From: Pseudomonas sp.
GTDB taxonomy: Bacteria > Pseudomonadota > Gammaproteobacteria > Pseudomonadales > Pseudomonadaceae
Length of the DNA stretch: 14,158 nt
Assembly (NCBI GenBank): GCA_003525045.1
Contig: DQGF01000532.1
Location: 1,820 to 15,977, forward strand
Direction: 5' to 3'
The notes beneath the pieces are model-generated. The model was not told where the DNA came from. It saw nothing but the letters and a program-made list of their open reading frames with translations, and did no database searches. Of the stretch, positions 14,005 through 14,158 are shown one piece after another (positions within the stretch are counted from its first letter, which is position 1; each line of letters begins with the position of its first letter). Made by a program: the position numbers and the translations under genes.

Positions 14005-14158
14005 ATGAACTATCTCGCACATCTTCATCTCGGTGGCCAGCGTCCGGGACAATTGCTCGGCAGTCTTTACGGCGATTTCGTCAAAGGACGGCTGCAGGGG
14101 CAGTTCGATCCGGAGATTGAAGCGGCCATCCAGCTGCATCGCAGCATCGACGTCTTTA
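14005..14158 (+). CDS. acpH: ACP phosphodiesterase, 5' part only
   Basis: The frame from the ATG at 14005 stays open to the window edge, giving 51 residues. It begins MNYLAHLHLGGQRPGQLLGS, followed by LYGDFVKG and a stretch ending IQLHRSIDVF. This is the characteristic N-terminus of AcpH, which removes the phosphopantetheine arm from acyl carrier protein; the Asp of GDF (residue 24) is the conserved metal-site residue. No clear ribosome-binding site precedes the ATG. The gene is divergent from arsR and shares its upstream region. The rest of the gene lies beyond the window. Confidence 0.88.
   Translation, partial: MNYLAHLHLGGQRPGQLLGSLYGDFVKGRLQGQFDPEIEAAIQLHRSIDVF

Overview
The window reads as chromosomal DNA from a Pseudomonas, most likely of the fluorescens group. 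The evidence is high-GC coding sequence, the gluconate block gntR/gntK/gnuT (gntT), a XenB-type old yellow enzyme, an AlaC-type aminotransferase, an AcpH start, and three REPIN-like inverted repeats of Pseudomonas type between genes. The species call is inference from gene content and repeat style.

Layout. 57-848 (+) is a PhnD-like substrate-binding protein without a visible signal peptide. After a REPIN (859-959) comes a two-gene unit (+): a FecI-like ECF sigma factor (1104-1646) joined by an ATGA overlap to a secreted ProX/OpuAC-type binding protein (1643-2656). Convergent to it is a secreted inhibitor-I36/crystallin-like protein (2671-3321, -) of clearly lower GC, followed by about 370 bases without a convincing gene. 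Next are a possible C-terminal gene remnant (3689-3847, -), a GST (3852-4484, -) and gntR (4571-5602, -). Divergent from gntR are gntK (5817-6350) and the gluconate permease (6433-7785). A REPIN fills the gap to the convergent alaC (7885-9105, -). Divergent from alaC is a LysE exporter (9245-9907, +), then a GyrI-like protein (9976-10461, +) and a GNAT acetyltransferase (10559-11047, +). A third REPIN and a bidirectional terminator separate these from an operon read on the minus strand: arsR (13548-13850), MFS exporter (12347-13513), xenB (11276-12325). The window ends inside a divergent acpH (14005 onward, +).

How genes work together. The gluconate block is a self-contained import and phosphorylation module: the permease brings in gluconate, GntK makes 6-phosphogluconate, and GntR probably represses. 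The same 14-mer, AAGGTAGCGCTGTC, lies before gntR, before gntK and before the permease. A run of AAN triplets just upstream of the permease ribosome-binding site looks like an Hfq/Crc catabolite-repression target. The arsR-MFS-xenB operon looks like an electrophile or xenobiotic response: a small two-cysteine ArsR repressor, an efflux pump and a flavin ene-reductase. Repeated operator-like sequences lie in and around the predicted arsR promoter, in the space shared with acpH.

No clearly new multi-gene system is visible. The least standard items are the sigma factor translationally coupled to a solitary binding protein with no anti-sigma, receptor, permease or ATPase beside it; the low-GC I36-like gene with its C-terminal extension; and the ArsR-controlled XenB operon.
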